Assembly (NCBI RefSeq): GCF_001426405.1
Contig: NZ_LMEP01000005.1
Span: 92,674 to 156,673, forward strand
Direction of reading: 5' to 3'
Length of the DNA stretch: 64,000 nt
Origin: Streptomyces sp. Root1304
GTDB taxonomy: Bacteria > Actinomycetota > Actinomycetes > Streptomycetales > Streptomycetaceae
Part shown: positions 24,976-34,813 of the stretch, piece by piece
Position numbering within the stretch: position 1 is the first letter of the stretch
How the letters are laid out: the number at the start of each line of letters is the position of its first letter
The notes under the pieces: generated by a model
The model's input: the letters and a program-made list of their open reading frames with translations, nothing else
The model's database searches: none
Told to the model about the DNA's origin: nothing
Made by a program: the position numbers and the translations under genes

Positions 24976-27159
24976 TCACCCCTGAATGGCGAGCACCAGC
25001 GGAAACACCCCTTCCGCTCCGGCCCGGCGCAGCAGCCGTGCCGCCACCGCCAAGGTCCAGCCGCTGTCGGACAGGTCGTCCACCAGGAGCACTGGCCCCC
25101 CGGCCTCGGCCAGCCGCCCGGCCAGCTCGGCGGAGACCGTCAGCGAGCGCTGCAGCCCCATCACCCGCTGGGCGCTGTTGGTCCGGGACAGCCGAACCTC
25201 CTCCGCCTCCGGCGCGTACTCCACCGTGCCGAGCAAGGGCATCCGGCCGATCTCGGCGATCCGCTCCCCGAGCGAACCCACCAGCCGCGGCCTGCGATGC
25301 GAGGCGACCATGACCACACCGGCGGGTCTGGCCGGCGCGTCCGAGGCCCCGGAGGCCCAGCCGCCGGGACCCTTGGCCCAGTCGGCGAGCACCGCCACGA
25401 CCGCCTGCACGACATCGTCCGGAACGCGCCCGTCCGCCGCACCGTCGGACAGCAGCGGACGCAGTCGGTTGCCCCAGCCGATGTCCGAGAGCCGCCCCAG
25501 CGCCCGCCCCCCGAACGCCTGCTCACCGACCGGGATCCGGCCCTTCAGGTCGACCCCGACCGCGGCGAGCCCCGTGGGCCACATCTTCCGGGGCTCGACC
25601 TCCACGCCCGGCCGGCCCAGCTCGCCCTTCGCGGCGTCGAGCGCGGCATCGGACACCTTGGGATCGAAACGGTTCCCCGCGCAGTTGTCACAGCGGCCGC
25701 ACGGAGCGGCCTCCTCGTCGTCCAGCTGGCGCCGCAGGAACTCCATCCGGCAGCCCGTCGCCGCCGCGTAGTCGCGCATCGCCTGCTGCTCGGCGGCCCG
25801 CTGCCGCGCCACCCACGCGTACCGCTCCGTGTCGTACGCCCAGGGCCGGCCCGTGCTCTCCCAGCCACCCTTCACGCGTCGCACCGCGCCGTCCACGTCC
25901 AGGACCTTGAGCATCGTCTCCAGCCGAGTCCTGCGCAGCTCCACCATGGGCTCCAGGGCGGGCAGGGACAACGGACGACCGGCCTGCGCGAGCACATCGA
26001 TGGTGCGACGCACCTGCTCCTCCGGCGGGAACGCGACCGACGCGAAGTAGCGCCAGATCGCCTCGTCCTCCTGTCCGGGAAGGAGCAGCACCTCCGCGTG
26101 CTCGACCCCGCGTCCGGCCCGGCCGACCTGCTGGTAGTACGCGATCGGAGAGGACGGCGATCCGAGATGCACCACGAAGCCCAGGTCCGGCTTGTCGAAG
26201 CCCATGCCGAGGGCGGAGGTCGCCACGAGGGCCTTGACCCGGTTGGCCTGCAGGTCGTCCTCGGCCTGCTGCCGATCGGCGTTCTCGGTCCGGCCCGTGT
26301 ACGAGGACACGGTGTGCCCGCACTGGCGGAGATAGGCCGTGACCTCGTCCGCCGCGGCGACCGTGAGCGTGTAGATGATGCCGGAACCGGGCAGCTCGCC
26401 GAGGTGGTCGGCCAGCCAGGCCAGCCGGTGGGCGGCGTCCGGCAGCCTCACCACGCCCAGGCTCAGGCTCTCCCGGTCCAGCGGCCCCCGCAGCACGAGC
26501 GCGTCCGTGCCCGCGCCCGTACCGAGCTGCTCGGCCACGTCCGCCGTCACCCGGGCGTTCGCCGTCGCGGTCGTGGCCAGTACCGGGACACCGGACGGCA
26601 GATCGGCCAGCATCGTGCGCAACCTGCGGTAGTCGGGCCGGAAGTCGTGCCCCCAGTCCGAGATGCAGTGCGCCTCGTCGACCACCAGCAGACCGGTCGC
26701 GGCGGCGAGGCGCGGAAGGACCTGGTCACGGAAGTCGGGATTGTTGAGGCGCTCCGGACTCACCAGCAGCACGTCCACCTCGCCGGCGGCCACCTCCTCC
26801 TGGACCGTGTCCCACTCCTCCGTGTTCGACGAGTTGATCGTGCGGGCACGGATGCCCGCTCGGGCCGCCGCCTCCACCTGGTTGCGCATGAGGGCGAGCA
26901 GCGGCGAGACGATCACGGTCGGGCCGCTGCCGCGCTCGCGGAGCAGCGAGGTCGCGACGAAGTAGACCGCCGACTTGCCCCAGCCGGTCCGCTGCACCAC
27001 GAGGGCCCGGCGCCGGTCGGCGACCAGGGCCTCGATGGCCCGCCACTGGTCCTCGCGCAGTCTCGCCCTGCCCGTCGGGTCGGAGACGAGACGGGCGAGC
27101 ACGGCGTCGGCGGCGGTCCGGAGCGCGGCGCGGTCTTCGAGCGGATCTGCGTGGGTCAT
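24976..27159 (-). CDS. recQ: RecQ-type DNA helicase fused to a C-terminal phosphoribosyltransferase-like domain
   Basis: This 727-residue helicase shows [12 protein letters not shown] (Walker A, near residue 58), [17 protein letters not shown] (motif II, near 163), and [10 protein letters not shown] (motif VI). The RecQ zinc site is visible: [11 protein letters not shown] then CGRCDNC. It unwinds 3'-5' in family members and aids recombinational repair. After the zinc region there is no HRDC domain. Instead residues about 600-727 look like a PRTase fold with the PRPP loop [15 protein letters not shown] near the end. ATG 27159 is the conserved start; GGAGG lies only one base away, so initiation may be leaderless. 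DnaA-type boxes lie just upstream. Confidence 0.9.
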   Translation of the reverse strand: MTHADPLEDRAALRTAADAVLARLVSDPTGRARLREDQWRAIEALVADRRRALVVQRTGWGKSAVYFVATSLLRERGSGPTVIVSPLLALMRNQVEAAARAGIRARTINSSNTEEWDTVQEEVAAGEVDVLLVSPERLNNPDFRDQVLPRLAAATGLLVVDEAHCISDWGHDFRPDYRRLRTMLADLPSGVPVLATTATANARVTADVAEQLGTGAGTDALVLRGPLDRESLSLGVVRLPDAAHRLAWLADHLGELPGSGIIYTLTVAAADEVTAYLRQCGHTVSSYTGRTENADRQQAEDDLQANRVKALVATSALGMGFDKPDLGFVVHLGSPSSPIAYYQQVGRAGRGVEHAEVLLLPGQEDEAIWRYFASVAFPPEEQVRRTIDVLAQAGRPLSLPALEPMVELRRTRLETMLKVLDVDGAVRRVKGGWESTGRPWAYDTERYAWVARQRAAEQQAMRDYAAATGCRMEFLRRQLDDEEAAPCGRCDNCAGNRFDPKVSDAALDAAKGELGRPGVEVEPRKMWPTGLAAVGVDLKGRIPVGEQAFGGRALGRLSDIGWGNRLRPLLSDGAADGRVPDDVVQAVVAVLADWAKGPGGWASGASDAPARPAGVVMVASHRRPRLVGSLGERIAEIGRMPLLGTVEYAPEAEEVRLSRTNSAQRVMGLQRSLTVSAELAGRLAEAGGPVLLVDDLSDSGWTLAVAARLLRRAGAEGVFPLVLAIQG

Positions 27160-27210
27160 GCCTCCATGCAACCCGATGCCTCGGACATCGCGCGAACGAG
27201 GCACCGAACC

Positions 27211-27260
27211 TGTGGACAACTCGAGGTCCGGCGGATGCCTCGTTCCGGGAGTTATCCACA
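27211..27260. promoter_or_regulatory. pair of DnaA boxes between recQ and the DUF4192 gene
   Basis: TGTGGACAA at 27211-27219 (TTGTCCACA on the minus strand, the Streptomyces-type box) and TTATCCACA at 27252-27260 (perfect classical box) are in opposite orientation, 41 bases apart, in the 141-base divergent region. Confidence 0.65.
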
Positions 27261-27300
27261 GGGGTTTCGGAATTCGGGAGATCACGAGACCGTCCTGACC

Positions 27301-28710
27301 ATGAACGCGAATCACCACGAAACCAGCGGACCGTCCCGTTCCCAGCAGATCACCCTGCGCGGCCCGGCGGAACTCGCCGACGCCCTCCCGTTCGTGCTGG
27401 GCTTCCACCCCACCGACTCCGTCGTCCTGGTCGCCCTCCACGGCGAGCGCGGTCGCTTCGGCGGCCGGGTCAGGCTCGGCATCCCCGGCTCGCCGGGCGA
27501 ATGGGAGTCCACCGCCGACCACCTCGCCGAGTGCCTCGTCGAGGGCGACGCCCGGAGCGGCGCCCGACCTGACGGCATCGTCGTGTTCCTCTGCCAGGAC
27601 CCCGCACCGGGCGAGTCGGGCCGCAGGGTCATGGAGCGCCTCCGCCCCTTCGCCCAGCGCCTCCGCACCGCCTGCGGCGCCCTCGACATCCCCGTCTACG
27701 AGGCCCTCTGCATCTCCGACGGCCTGTACTTCTCGTACTGCTGCCCCGACGCCCGCTGCTGTCCGCCCGACGGCACGCCCCTCGCGCTCAGTGGTACGTC
27801 GGTGATGGCGGCGGCCGCGACCTACGCCGGAGTCCAGGTGCGCGGCACCCTCCGGGACATGGAGAACCGGTTCAAGCCGTCGGCCGGCCCCGGCGAGGAG
27901 CCCCAGCGCGCGGCTCTCGACGCGACCGCGGCCGCGATCGTCCCCCGGATCCTGGAAGCGGAAGGCGAGGGACGGGAGGAGATCCGCGAGACGACCATCC
28001 GTCTCGCCCGCGAGATCCTCCGCAGGTTCACCAACCCGAAGAGCGGGACGGGAGCGAAGGGGGAGCCGGGCCCGACCGGACCGGTGGCCGCCGGCAGCAC
28101 GGCGGAGCGGGACAGGGCCGACGACGCCCTGATCGGCACCGACGAGGCGGCCGCGCTGATCCTCGGCCTCCAGGACCGCGTCACCCGGGACCGCGCCGCC
28201 GAATGGATGGAGGGCTGGGAAGGAACCGCCGCACTGCGTCTCTGGCGGGTACTCGCCAGGCGCTGTGTCACCCCGTACCAGGAGCACGCCGCCGCCCCGC
28301 TCACCCTCGCCGGCTGGGTCGCCTGGTCCACCGGCGACGAACCCACCGCCCGGGTCGCTCTCGGGCTGGCCCTCGACGCCGACTCCGAGTACATGTTCGC
28401 CCGGCTGCTCCACCAGGCGTGCAACGAAGGACTCGACCCCGAGTCCCTCCGCTCCTGCCTGCGCACCGAAAGGGACTCCCGGACCGCCCCTGAAGAGGCT
28501 GGGCCGTCGGCCGCCCGACGGCCCAGGATGCGCACCGACCGCCCGCAGGGCACCCGGCAGGCCCTCGGGAAGCCCGGCCTGCGGACCGGCGGGGAGCGCC
28601 CGCCCGCGGCCGGAGTACGGCCCGGCGGACCCGCCGCGGGGCGCCCGGGAGGCGGGGCCCCGAGGCCCGGCGGGCCTCGCGGCAGCAGGACCGGACGGTG
28701 CCGACCGTGA
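27301..28710 (+). CDS. DUF4192 domain-containing protein
   Basis: This 469-residue protein of the actinobacterial DUF4192 family begins with the family signature [24 protein letters not shown]. It has a second conserved half ([20 protein letters not shown]) and a helical repeat-like region [20 protein letters not shown]. Its last 75 residues are a Pro/Gly/Arg-rich tail. Function is unknown. ATG 27301 gives the conserved N-terminus; the frame is open far upstream but only as a shadow of recQ. The divergent region carries two DnaA boxes. Confidence 0.85.
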   Translation: MNANHHETSGPSRSQQITLRGPAELADALPFVLGFHPTDSVVLVALHGERGRFGGRVRLGIPGSPGEWESTADHLAECLVEGDARSGARPDGIVVFLCQDPAPGESGRRVMERLRPFAQRLRTACGALDIPVYEALCISDGLYFSYCCPDARCCPPDGTPLALSGTSVMAAAATYAGVQVRGTLRDMENRFKPSAGPGEEPQRAALDATAAAIVPRILEAEGEGREEIRETTIRLAREILRRFTNPKSGTGAKGEPGPTGPVAAGSTAERDRADDALIGTDEAAALILGLQDRVTRDRAAEWMEGWEGTAALRLWRVLARRCVTPYQEHAAAPLTLAGWVAWSTGDEPTARVALGLALDADSEYMFARLLHQACNEGLDPESLRSCLRTERDSRTAPEEAGPSAARRPRMRTDRPQGTRQALGKPGLRTGGERPPAAGVRPGGPAAGRPGGGAPRPGGPRGSRTGRCRP

Positions 28711-28816
28711 CCAGGCCGCCCGCGCACGCGTTCAGCTCTCTGGCGGAGTCGTCCGGACGCTCCCGCCGCCATCCCGCCGGCCGCCCGGTTCGCACAGAGA
28801 GCACCCCGTACCCGCC

Positions 28817-30886
28817 ATGGCCCTCAGCCCCGTCCCGGCCCCCGGCCGCCCCACCGGCCATCTCCTCGGCTCTCCGCCGGGACGTCCTTCGGGCGCCGCC
28901 GGGCCGCCGCGCCCCGCACCCCCGGCGGGACTTCCCTCGGTGCACGGCGCGCTCCTCTGCGTGGCCCTGCCCGCCCTCGCCGTCTGCGCCGAGCACGGCC
29001 AGCTCACCGGTGAGGGGCCCGAGGGCGTGTACGCGGGAGGCAGGAGGCTCCTGTCCAGATGCCTCCTGCGGGTGGCCGGGCGCGAGCCCGTCGCCCTCCA
29101 AGGGCGTATGGCGACGGCGGACCGGGCGGTCTTCCTCGGTGTCCTCCGCATCCCCGGAGACCCGGGTCCGGACCCCGGGATCACCGTCGAGCGCACCCGG
29201 AGCGCCGACGGAACGGAGCGGATCACCCTGCGCAGCGCCACCGTCCGCCCCTTCAGGGTCCCGGTGGAAATCACTCTGGGGACGGATCTCGCGGACCTGG
29301 GGGCGGTGGCGTCCGGCCGACCGGGACCCGAACTCCCCGCGACCGTCCACGGAACCGGTCTGCGCTGGTCCGGAGCCGACGGGCGATCCGTCGCCGTCAC
29401 CGCGGACCCGCCGCCCATGGACGCCCTGGCGGCGGCCGGAGTCCTGCGCTGGGAGGCGGAGCTGGCTCCCGGAGCCACGTTCACGATCCGGCTGCGGATA
29501 CGAGGCGACTCGCCCGGCCGACCCGCCACGGCCGGAGCCGGCCCCGGGCGGCCGGGCGGCCACCTCCTGGCGGAGGCCCGGGCGGAGGGCGACGACCCCC
29601 GCCCGGGGGAGCTGCTGTGGGCGTCCGTCGAAGACCTGCGGGCCCTGCTCCAGCGCGACCCCGCGCACCCCGCGGACGTCCATCTCGCGGCGGGAGTCCC
29701 GTGGCGCTGCGGACCGGTCACGGCCGAGGCGCTCTGGGCGGCGCGGATGGCCCTTCCCCTGGGCACTCGGCTGGCCGCCACCACCCTCCGCGCCCTCGCC
29801 CGCACCCAACTCTCCGGTGACGGACCCGAGTCCGGGCGCATTCCCGGCCCGCTCAGGGACGCGGGCCCGCTCCTCCCGCCCCGCTGCACCGGGATCGAGT
29901 CCACCCTCGCCTTTCCCGTCGTGCTCGCCGAGGCCCGCCGGTGGGGGCTGCCGCCCGCGGACCTGGAGGAGCTCCTGCCCGTGGCGGAACGCTGCCTCGG
30001 CTGGTTGCGCCGTACGGCCGGAGGGAGCGGGCTCGTGCCGGACCCGGGGCCCACCGGACCCTGGCGGGCCGAGACTCAGGCGCACGCGCACCGCGCGGCC
30101 CTCCTCGGCGCGGACCTGCTCGACGCCTGCGGCAGACCCGGCGGAGACGCGCTGCGGGACATGGCGGGGAGGCTGCGCGAGCGGTTCCGCCGCGAGTTCT
30201 GGCTCGACGATCCGGCCGGAGGCCGCCCCGCCGTCGCCCGCTCGTCCGACGGGCGGACCTGGTCCCGGCTGGGCGGCTGGACCGCGCACCTCCTGGACAC
30301 CGGGCTGCTCGGCGGAGGCCGGCACGCGCAAGGCCTGCTGGACGGGGCGGAGACCGATCAGGTGGCGAGACTGCTGGGCACGCCGGCTCTCGACTCCGGC
30401 TGGGGGCTGCGCGGTCTCGGGACCAAGGAGCCGGGATACAACCCCTTCGGCCACCGTGCCGGTGCGGTGCGGGTGCACGAGACTGCGGTCGCCGTGGCCG
30501 GGCTCGCCGCCGGCGGCCACGAGAAGGAGGCCGCAGCCCTGCTGTCCGGGCTGCTCGACGCGGCGCAGGCCTTCGGCCACCGCCTGCCCGAGATGTACGC
30601 GGGGGAGCAGCGGACGGCGGGCGGACGTCCGGCGCCGCACCCGGCTGCGTGCAGGCCGGCGGCCGTCGCGGCCGCCGGAGCGGTGCACGCTCTGCTCGCC
30701 CTCGCCGGAATCCGGCCCGACGCGCCGGGGCGGTCCGTGTCGACCCACCCGCTGCGGTCGGCACCGCTGGGAGCGATCAGGTTCTCGGGCCTCGTCGTCG
30801 CGGGTGAACCGTTCGCCGTGCGGGTCGGCAGGCTCGGTCTCGGTATGGTCGAGGAGGCCGCAGCGGGCCTTCAACTGGGGGTGTGA
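28817..30886 (+). CDS. glycogen debranching N-terminal domain protein (amylo-alpha-1,6-glucosidase-like)
   Basis: This 689-residue protein has an N-terminal beta-rich domain of the glycogen-debranching GDE_N type (TGEGPEGVYAGGRRLLSRCLL... then LGVLRIPG... ERTRSADGTERITLRSATVRPFRVPVEI). A C-terminal (alpha/alpha)6-like half includes GLRGLGTKEPGYNPFGHRAGAV and LPEMYAGEQ. It probably acts on alpha-glucan branch points or related oligosaccharides; the substrate is not shown by sequence. ATG 28817 is the only usable start I see in this frame after the DUF4192 stop; its ribosome site is weak (AGAGAG). No other glycogen genes are adjacent. Confidence 0.75.
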   Translation: MALSPVPAPGRPTGHLLGSPPGRPSGAAGPPRPAPPAGLPSVHGALLCVALPALAVCAEHGQLTGEGPEGVYAGGRRLLSRCLLRVAGREPVALQGRMATADRAVFLGVLRIPGDPGPDPGITVERTRSADGTERITLRSATVRPFRVPVEITLGTDLADLGAVASGRPGPELPATVHGTGLRWSGADGRSVAVTADPPPMDALAAAGVLRWEAELAPGATFTIRLRIRGDSPGRPATAGAGPGRPGGHLLAEARAEGDDPRPGELLWASVEDLRALLQRDPAHPADVHLAAGVPWRCGPVTAEALWAARMALPLGTRLAATTLRALARTQLSGDGPESGRIPGPLRDAGPLLPPRCTGIESTLAFPVVLAEARRWGLPPADLEELLPVAERCLGWLRRTAGGSGLVPDPGPTGPWRAETQAHAHRAALLGADLLDACGRPGGDALRDMAGRLRERFRREFWLDDPAGGRPAVARSSDGRTWSRLGGWTAHLLDTGLLGGGRHAQGLLDGAETDQVARLLGTPALDSGWGLRGLGTKEPGYNPFGHRAGAVRVHETAVAVAGLAAGGHEKEAAALLSGLLDAAQAFGHRLPEMYAGEQRTAGGRPAPHPAACRPAAVAAAGAVHALLALAGIRPDAPGRSVSTHPLRSAPLGAIRFSGLVVAGEPFAVRVGRLGLGMVEEAAAGLQLGV

Positions 30887-30967
30887 CGGGATGCCGGGCG
30901 CAGACACGAGGGAAGCTTCGCGGCGGGGTGAGGAAGTGGTTGCCGATGCTTCCGGGGGGCGTGTTTA

Positions 30968-30982
30968 TCGTCAGGAAGACGA
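30968..30982. promoter_or_regulatory. candidate operator upstream of the NUDIX regulator
   Basis: TCGTC-N5-GACGA is a perfect short dyad immediately upstream of the TATGAT -10 box at 30984. It could be an autoregulatory site. Confidence 0.35.
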
Positions 30983-30983
30983 C

Positions 30984-30989
30984 TATGAT
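30984..30989 (+). promoter_or_regulatory. -10 box of the leaderless NUDIX regulator gene
   Basis: TATGAT ends six bases before ATG 30996, the classic leaderless arrangement. Confidence 0.6.
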
Positions 30990-30995
30990 CGCGGC

Positions 30996-31826
30996 ATGCC
31001 TGCCTACGACCCGTCGGCCTTTCCGCCCTTCGCTGTCACCGTCGATCTGGTCGTGCTCACCGTGCGGCGCCATGCGCTCTGCACTCTGGTCGTCCGCCGG
31101 GGGGAAGCGCCGTACCAGGGGCGCTGGGCGCTGCCCGGGGGCTTTGTGCGCGCGGAGGAGGACCTCGGTGCGGCGGCGGCGCGCGAGCTGGTCGAGGAGA
31201 CGGGCCTGTGCGCCCACGACCCGGCCGCTCCGAGCCCCGTACCGAGCAACGGCGCGCACCTCGAACAGCTCGCGACGTACGGGGCGCCCGACCGTGACCC
31301 GCGCATGCGGGTGGTGAGCGTCGCGCATCTCGCCCTCGCACCGGATCTTCCGGCGCCGAGGGCGGGCGGGGACGCGAACAGCGCCCGCTGGGCGCCCGTG
31401 GAGGAACTGCTCGGCGCCGACGCGCTCGCCGGGACGGCCGGCGGCGGAGGCATCCACACCGGAGTCGGGGCCGGAACCTCAGCCGGGGCCGGGGACGGTG
31501 GTGAAGGGCCGGACGCGCTGGCCTTCGACCACTCACGGATCCTCGCGGACGGGGTCGAGCGGGCACGCTCCAAGATCGAGTACTCCTCGCTCGCCACCGC
31601 CTTCTGCCCGCCGGAGTTCACGGTCGGGGAACTGCGACGCGTGTACGAGGCCGTGTGGGGTGTGGCCCTGGACCCGCGAAACTTCCACCGGAAGGTGACC
31701 GGCACGCCCGGCTTCCTCGTTCCGGCGGGTGGCACCACGACCCGTCAGGGCGGGCGCCCCGCCCAGCTCTTCAGGGCAGGTGGGGCCACCCTTCTCAACC
31801 CGCCGATGCTGCGCCCCGAGGTCTGA
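30996..31826 (+). CDS. NUDIX-domain transcriptional regulator (NrtR-like)
   Basis: This 276-residue protein joins an N-terminal NUDIX domain to a C-terminal winged helix, the NrtR layout in which ADP-ribose or related nucleotides control DNA binding at NAD-metabolism genes. The Nudix box matches GX5EX7REUXEEXGU fully (GGFVRAEEDLG then ARELVEETGL), so hydrolase activity is possible. The winged helix includes ARSKIEYSSLATAFCPPEF, ELRRVYEAVWG and DPRNFHRKV. A Gly/Thr-rich insert lies between them. ATG 30996 follows a TATGAT box by six bases; ATG 30891 is an alternative. No NAD genes are adjacent, so its targets lie elsewhere. Confidence 0.78.
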   Translation: MPAYDPSAFPPFAVTVDLVVLTVRRHALCTLVVRRGEAPYQGRWALPGGFVRAEEDLGAAAARELVEETGLCAHDPAAPSPVPSNGAHLEQLATYGAPDRDPRMRVVSVAHLALAPDLPAPRAGGDANSARWAPVEELLGADALAGTAGGGGIHTGVGAGTSAGAGDGGEGPDALAFDHSRILADGVERARSKIEYSSLATAFCPPEFTVGELRRVYEAVWGVALDPRNFHRKVTGTPGFLVPAGGTTTRQGGRPAQLFRAGGATLLNPPMLRPEV

Positions 31827-31947
31827 CGGGCGACCGCATCCGGCGCCCCAGGCACCAACCCTGCACCGAAAGTCCGAAATGTAGCGTTATCTTGCTGCGG
31901 TAGCGCCGCCCTGCCGCGGAGCGGTGTCACCTACCGCGAGAGAAGCG

Positions 31948-33765
31948 ATGCTCCAGGCAATCGGACTGACCAGCACTCCCCGCCGCGATCGCCCGCCCGC
32001 CGTGGACGATCTGACCTTCGAGGCCCGGCCGGGCGCCGTGACGGCACTCCTCGGCTCCGCGGGCGCCGGCAAGACCACCGCCCTCCGGCTCATGCTCGAA
32101 CTCGAGCCCGGCCGTGGGATCACGTACTTCCGGGGGCGGCCACTGCACCGCATCGCACACCCCTCGCGCGAGGTAGGCGTGCTCCTCGGCGACATCCCCG
32201 GGCACCCCTCCCGCACGCTCCGGGGGCAGCTCCGGATGCTCTGCGCCGCCACGGGAGTTCCCGCCTCCCGGGCCGAGGAGCTGGTGCGGACCGTCGGCCT
32301 CACCGGGCTGGAACGCCGGCGGATCGGCACCCTCCCGATCGGCGCGGACCGTCGACTCGGCTTCGCCTCCGCCCTGTTGGGGGACCCCCACACCCTGCTG
32401 CTCGACGAGCCGGGCGCCGGCCTCTCCGTACCCGAGAGCGCGTGGCTGTACGAGCTGCTGCGCACCCACGCGTCCGAAGGGGGGACCGTGCTCTACAGCA
32501 CGGCGGACCCCAAGGACGCGGCCCGCAACGCCGACCGGGTCGTCACGATCGACGGCGGCCGGCTCCTCGCCGACCAGGACGTCACCGAGTTCGCCCGTAC
32601 CCGGCTGCGACCCCGCGTGGCGGTCCGGACCCCCCAGGCCGCGAGGCTCGCCGCCGCCGTGACCCAGGAGGCCAGGGCGGCGCGGCGGCCCGTCGAGGTC
32701 GTCGCGGAGGAGGGCAACCGGCTCTCCGTCTACGGGACCGACTGTGCGGCCGTCGGCGACACGGCGTTCCGCCACGGGGTGCCGATCCACCGGCTCGCCG
32801 TGGAGACGGGCGACACAGGACCCCGTCGACCCGCTCCCGCCACGACCGACTCCGGAGCCCCCGCTCCCGAGTCGAGCCCTGCCGACGCCGATACCCCGGC
32901 CGCCGGGCCGCCGTCCACGGAGACGGGGGCGGCGCCTGCCGCCGTGCCCCGCAAGGTGCCGGAGGATACGTCCTCCGCCCGGCGGCGCCCGGCCCGGTCG
33001 CCCTTGCGTCCGCTGTGCTACGAGCTCCACCGGCTTCTGGGCGTCCCGTCCACGCCGCTCGTCGTCGGGGTCGTCGTGCTCGCGTCCCTGACGATCGCCC
33101 TCCTCCTCGGGCGGGGCGGTCGCGTCGCCCTGCCCGCCGTCCTGGCCGGCTGGCCGGCGATCTCCCCGCTGCCGCCCGCGGCACTCGGGGCGGGGCTGCT
33201 CGGCGCCTTCTCCTTCGGTGAGGAGTACCGCTATCCCGCGCTCACCACGGGACGCGGGACCGTGCCCCGTCGGCCCGGCCTCCTGGTGGCGAAACTCGTG
33301 GTGGCGGCGACCGTGGCCCTGGCGCTCGGGACGCTCGTCGTGCTGGCCGACCTGGAGGTCCTGCGGTTGGTCTACGGCCCCGAGTTGATCTCCGTACCGA
33401 AGAACTGGCCGACTCTCTGCGCGAGTTGGCTGGGACTGCTCGTCGGCTGCTCCTGGGCCGGGGTGCTCGGCGCGGGGGTGTTCCGTGCGGCGGCGGCCGG
33501 TGTGGCCGCGGTGCTCGCGGTGCCGGTCGCCTTCGTGCCGCTGTTGCAGAAGGTGCTGACGGGGCCGTCGGTGCGGTCGGCCGCCGGACTCCCGTCCCGG
33601 TTGCGGGAGTTCGCGGGGCCGCAGTGGTCCCCGGCCGCGGACCGTTGGCTGACGGGGGCGCTACGGGTGCTCGGGCAGCCCGCCGGTGTGGCGCTCTCGC
33701 TCACGTTGACGGGGCTGTTCTGTGCCTATGTGTTCACGGGCCTTCGCCGTAAGGCCCGTTGGTGA
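31948..33765 (+). CDS. ABC ATPase fused to a C-terminal membrane domain
   Basis: This protein of about 605 residues has an N-terminal ABC ATPase domain and a C-terminal membrane domain. Walker A is GSAGAGKTT and Walker B TLLLDEPGAGL, but the signature LSGGQ is degenerate (LPIGADRRLGF). Residues about 290-350 form a Pro/Thr/Ala-rich linker. The rest holds about six membrane segments, for example PLVVGVVVLASLTIALLL and LVAKLVVAATVALALGTLVVL, resembling an ABC-2 type permease. Fusion of both parts in one chain suggests a self-contained half transporter. ATG 31948 has GAGAGAAG upstream; GTG 31924 is possible. Substrate unknown. Confidence 0.75.
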   Translation: MLQAIGLTSTPRRDRPPAVDDLTFEARPGAVTALLGSAGAGKTTALRLMLELEPGRGITYFRGRPLHRIAHPSREVGVLLGDIPGHPSRTLRGQLRMLCAATGVPASRAEELVRTVGLTGLERRRIGTLPIGADRRLGFASALLGDPHTLLLDEPGAGLSVPESAWLYELLRTHASEGGTVLYSTADPKDAARNADRVVTIDGGRLLADQDVTEFARTRLRPRVAVRTPQAARLAAAVTQEARAARRPVEVVAEEGNRLSVYGTDCAAVGDTAFRHGVPIHRLAVETGDTGPRRPAPATTDSGAPAPESSPADADTPAAGPPSTETGAAPAAVPRKVPEDTSSARRRPARSPLRPLCYELHRLLGVPSTPLVVGVVVLASLTIALLLGRGGRVALPAVLAGWPAISPLPPAALGAGLLGAFSFGEEYRYPALTTGRGTVPRRPGLLVAKLVVAATVALALGTLVVLADLEVLRLVYGPELISVPKNWPTLCASWLGLLVGCSWAGVLGAGVFRAAAAGVAAVLAVPVAFVPLLQKVLTGPSVRSAAGLPSRLREFAGPQWSPAADRWLTGALRVLGQPAGVALSLTLTGLFCAYVFTGLRRKARW

Positions 33766-33946
33766 CCGAGCGCGGACCGAAACGTTCCGCTTCAAGGTCA
33801 ACTCTCTTGGAATTTGCGCAATATGTCCGATTAATCGTCAATTGTGTAGGGGGTGCCGATCACCCTTTCGTGTGCTTTTCACCAAAGACCTCAAGGGCCA
33901 CGGGGGCAACGCCGACAAAGGATGCGTGAGTACCCTTGCGCACACC

Positions 33947-34813
33947 ATGATGACCGCCGCCCGCTCCGTCGACTCCGGCCTCGGCGCCCCGGGCGATCTC
34001 GACCGCTACCCCTACGCCGAGGCGCCCGCCGCCGGTCGCGTGGGGCCGCCCTCCTGGGAGGGGGTGGACACCGACCTGGGCCGCGTCGGCCGCCGGAGCA
34101 CCGGCAACCGGGGGCGCGGGCTGCACGGCCAGCTCGTCCAGCAGCTCGGCCAGATGATCGTCTCCGGGGACCTCGGGGCCGACCGCCCGCTCGTCCCCGA
34201 GGAGATCGGCCAGCGGTTCGAGGTCTCGCGCACCGTCGTGCGTGAGTCCCTGCGCGTCCTGGAGGCCAAGGGTCTCGTCAGCGCCCGTCCGAACGTCGGC
34301 ACCCGGGTCAGGCCCGTCAGCGACTGGAACCTGCTCGACCCCGACATCATCGAGTGGCGCGCCTTCGGCCCGCAGCGCGACGACCAGCGCCGCGAGCTGA
34401 ACGAGCTGCGGTGGACGATCGAGCCCCTCGCGGCCCGCCTCGCCGCCGGACACGGCCGTGAGGACGTCCAGCAGCGCCTCTCTGACATGGTCGAGATCAT
34501 GGGCCACGCGTTCGCCCAGGGGGACGGGATCACCTTCTCCCGGGCCGACGCGGAGTTCCACTCCCTGCTCATCCAGCTCGCCGGGAACCGGATGCTGGAG
34601 CACCTCTCCGGGATCGTCGCCGCCGCGCTCCAGGTGTCCGGCGGTCCCGTCACGGGCTGCGACCGGCCGAGCGAGGCCTGTCTCTCGCACCACGCACGGA
34701 TCGCGGACGCGCTCGCCGCGGGGGACGCCCACGGAGCGGAGTCGGCCATGCGCCAGCTGCTCACGGTCCACCCCGAGGTGGAGCGCGTCGTTCCCGCTCC
34801 CCGCGAACACTGA
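33947..34813 (+). CDS. GntR/FadR family transcriptional regulator (FCD domain)
   Basis: This protein of about 288 residues has an N-terminal GntR winged helix (HGQLVQQLGQMIVSGDL, then RFEVSRTVVRESLRVLEAKGLV). Its FadR-like FCD ligand domain contains the metal-binding DAEFHSLLIQLAGN and ACLSHHARIADA histidines. About 50 residues of low-complexity sequence precede the helix. Starts at GTG 33926 (AAAGGA only three bases away) and ATG 33947/33950 are all possible. The upstream 160 bases are unusually AT-rich for this chromosome and likely contain the promoter. It stands alone before hrdB; its ligand, probably a carboxylic or sugar acid, is unknown. Confidence 0.82.
   Translation: MMTAARSVDSGLGAPGDLDRYPYAEAPAAGRVGPPSWEGVDTDLGRVGRRSTGNRGRGLHGQLVQQLGQMIVSGDLGADRPLVPEEIGQRFEVSRTVVRESLRVLEAKGLVSARPNVGTRVRPVSDWNLLDPDIIEWRAFGPQRDDQRRELNELRWTIEPLAARLAAGHGREDVQQRLSDMVEIMGHAFAQGDGITFSRADAEFHSLLIQLAGNRMLEHLSGIVAAALQVSGGPVTGCDRPSEACLSHHARIADALAAGDAHGAESAMRQLLTVHPEVERVVPAPREH

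Noticed and set aside
27160..27300. Chromosomal replication origin because of DnaA boxes
   Set aside because: Only two boxes and no dnaA/dnaN neighbours; Streptomyces oriC has many boxes. Kept only as a regulatory pair.
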